From Lachnoclostridium sp. UBA1781 (GTDB taxonomy: Bacteria; Bacillota; Clostridia; Lachnospirales; Lachnospiraceae): a stretch of 5,037 nucleotides of DNA. Both the position numbers and the translations under genes were made by a program. Under the pieces are notes generated by a model, which saw nothing but the letters and a program-made list of their open reading frames with translations, was not told where the DNA came from and did not search any database. Shown one piece after another: positions 3,947-5,037 of this stretch; the first letter of the stretch is position 1; the number at the start of each line of letters is the position of its first letter. The stretch is taken from contig DCGJ01000169.1 in NCBI GenBank assembly GCA_002315495.1, positions 13,565 to 18,601 of the forward strand, given 5' to 3'.

Positions 3947-5037
3947 ATGAGTACGAATCTAAGGAGCATGGCAACCTTTGGTGTTGCCGGTAATTTTACG
4001 GGGCACCTGGAACAGGCCGGCGAGGCGAGGGACTTTAAGAAGGTTAAAACCGCTGAGGCAAATGCTCCAAAAGCCATGTTTCCAACCTATATTCCGATGG
4101 GGGCATCTTTTGATGCCGTGGTGCCGGCGTATCTAAGAACATTTCCGTTCGATGCCGAGAGAATTGTGTACCCGGCAGGGGAGCAGAAAGTGCAGATTGA
4201 GCCGGAGTGCGCATTTGTCTTTGATGTGACTTGGGACGACGATTTGATTGTTGACCTTGTGCCGGTGGAGTTTGGTGCCAGCAATGACTGCTCCATTCGT
4301 AAGGAAGGGGCAAAGAAGATTAGTGTAAAGAAAAACTGGGGCGCGGCCAGCAAGGGCTTTTCCGAGCAGAGAATTGCCGTAGACAGTTTCCGTGAAGGCG
4401 GAATTCTGGACGATTACCGCATCGCAAGTTTTCTGGTGCGCGACGGTAAGGCGTACGCTTACGGTGAGGACAGCGCGGTTCGCGACTACAGTTATTTCTA
4501 TGAAAAGCTGGAAGACTGGATGATCAATACGTTGAACCATCAGCAAAATGATGGACCGGCCGAGGAGATTCACGAATACCTCCTGGAGGCGGAAAAACCG
4601 GAGCAGATTATGGTTTCGGTCGGAGCAACCCGCTACACCGAATATGGCTGTGAGCATTTTCTTCAGGACGGAGACCTTTCCGTGGTCGTTGTATATCCGG
4701 AAAGCAGGTATTCTTCGGAGGAGATTACCAAGCTCGTAGAAGCGGAAAACTACTCGGCAGACGGCGTATCCTTCCTGGTACAGAAGGTGGAGCTTCAGGA
4801 GGCGAGCGAGACAGAGGAGCCGGAAGAGGCGGAGCGCGTGACTGAGAACGTGACCTCGGAGAAGGACGGCGATGTTGTCTATCCGAAAATGGCCACCCAG
4901 CTGAATGATGCCTTAAGACCATACGAGAAAAGGCTGGCTATTCAGGGGAAGGTCAGTAAAATCGGTACTGTATTGGCGTTAATTGTGTTTTTGTTTGCTA
5001 TTAAGGTAATCAATCAGAACAAGCCGGCGGGCATCTG
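3947..5037 (+). CDS. DUF5718-type protein with FAH-like motifs and C-terminal membrane helix, 3' end missing
   Basis: At least 363 residues; the frame is still open at the window end. ATG 3947 follows TGAGGT (3935-3940) by 6 bases. Residues 1-280 match what I recall of DUF5718, which has no established function: FGVAGNFTGHLEQAGEA (11-27), APKAMFPTYIP (40-50), FGASNDCSIRKEGAKKIS (109-126), GEDSAVRDYSYFYEKL (173-188) and GATRYTEYG (226-234). The layout resembles fumarylacetoacetase-fold hydrolases: E85-P-E87 could be the paired glutamate metal ligands and N113-D114 the aspartate ligand 27 residues later, close to the spacing in that superfamily. An enzymatic role in cleaving or tautomerising a keto acid is inference. 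After residue 280 come a Glu-rich linker (282-300), a short amphipathic part and a hydrophobic helix at about 338-353, which the DUF5718 proteins I recall lack. If this is a membrane anchor, the enzyme domain would be held near the preceding membrane protein. Confidence 0.75.
   Translation, partial: MSTNLRSMATFGVAGNFTGHLEQAGEARDFKKVKTAEANAPKAMFPTYIPMGASFDAVVPAYLRTFPFDAERIVYPAGEQKVQIEPECAFVFDVTWDDDLIVDLVPVEFGASNDCSIRKEGAKKISVKKNWGAASKGFSEQRIAVDSFREGGILDDYRIASFLVRDGKAYAYGEDSAVRDYSYFYEKLEDWMINTLNHQQNDGPAEEIHEYLLEAEKPEQIMVSVGATRYTEYGCEHFLQDGDLSVVVVYPESRYSSEEITKLVEAENYSADGVSFLVQKVELQEASETEEPEEAERVTENVTSEKDGDVVYPKMATQLNDALRPYEKRLAIQGKVSKIGTVLALIVFLFAIKVINQNKPAGI

Noticed and set aside
3339..3974. 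211-codon minus-strand open frame
   Set aside because: It lies fully opposite a supported membrane-protein gene, its product is Ala/Arg/Pro-biased low complexity mirrored from the Ser/Gly/Arg tail codons, and it has no recognisable domain.
4133..4657. 174-codon minus-strand open frame
   Set aside because: It is antisense to the strongly conserved DUF5718-type frame, has no matching motifs, and has no promoter or ribosome site that I can see.

Overview
The window looks like chromosomal DNA of a Firmicute, most likely a Clostridia/Lachnospiraceae-type gut bacterium. The basis is an LCP (LytR-CpsA-Psr) protein of the clostridial 'SGIDTYG ... SRSDVN' type, near-consensus sigma-A promoters, purine-rich ribosome binding sites and a TTG start. 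This assignment rests on family resemblance recalled from memory, not on a database search. All supported genes are on the + strand.

Layout: (1) Bases 2-973 are the 3' part of an LCP-family cell-wall glycopolymer ligase. It is closed by a strong intrinsic terminator (981-1032). (2) A consensus-like promoter (TTGACA, 17 bp, TATTAT) then drives a two-gene type IV toxin-antitoxin / abortive-infection module: abiEi (antitoxin and repressor, 1156-1923) and abiEii (nucleotidyltransferase toxin, 1910-2812), overlapping by 14 bases. (3) After a 133-base gap, a second consensus-like promoter (TTGACA, 17 bp, TACTAT) precedes a perfect GC-rich palindrome that touches the ribosome binding site. It drives a second operon: a multi-pass membrane protein resembling the Bax inhibitor-1 (TMBIM/YetJ) family, with an acidic N-terminus and a Ser/Gly/Arg tail (2946-3929), and 17 bases later a DUF5718-type protein with fumarylacetoacetase-like motifs and an added C-terminal membrane helix (3947 to beyond the window end).

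The AbiE pair is clearly more AT-rich than its flanks: hand counts of single 60-base lines give about 30-35% GC inside it and 52-53% in the flanking genes. It also has its own promoter and sits between a terminator and the next promoter, as expected of a horizontally acquired defence cassette between two resident units. AbiE itself is a known system. The less described material is the second operon: the pairing of a BI-1-like protein with a membrane-anchored DUF5718 protein, and the palindrome at its transcript start. I see no RNA genes, CRISPR arrays, insertion sequences or attachment sites. Every intergenic stretch is shorter than 300 bases and is covered by the regulatory entries.
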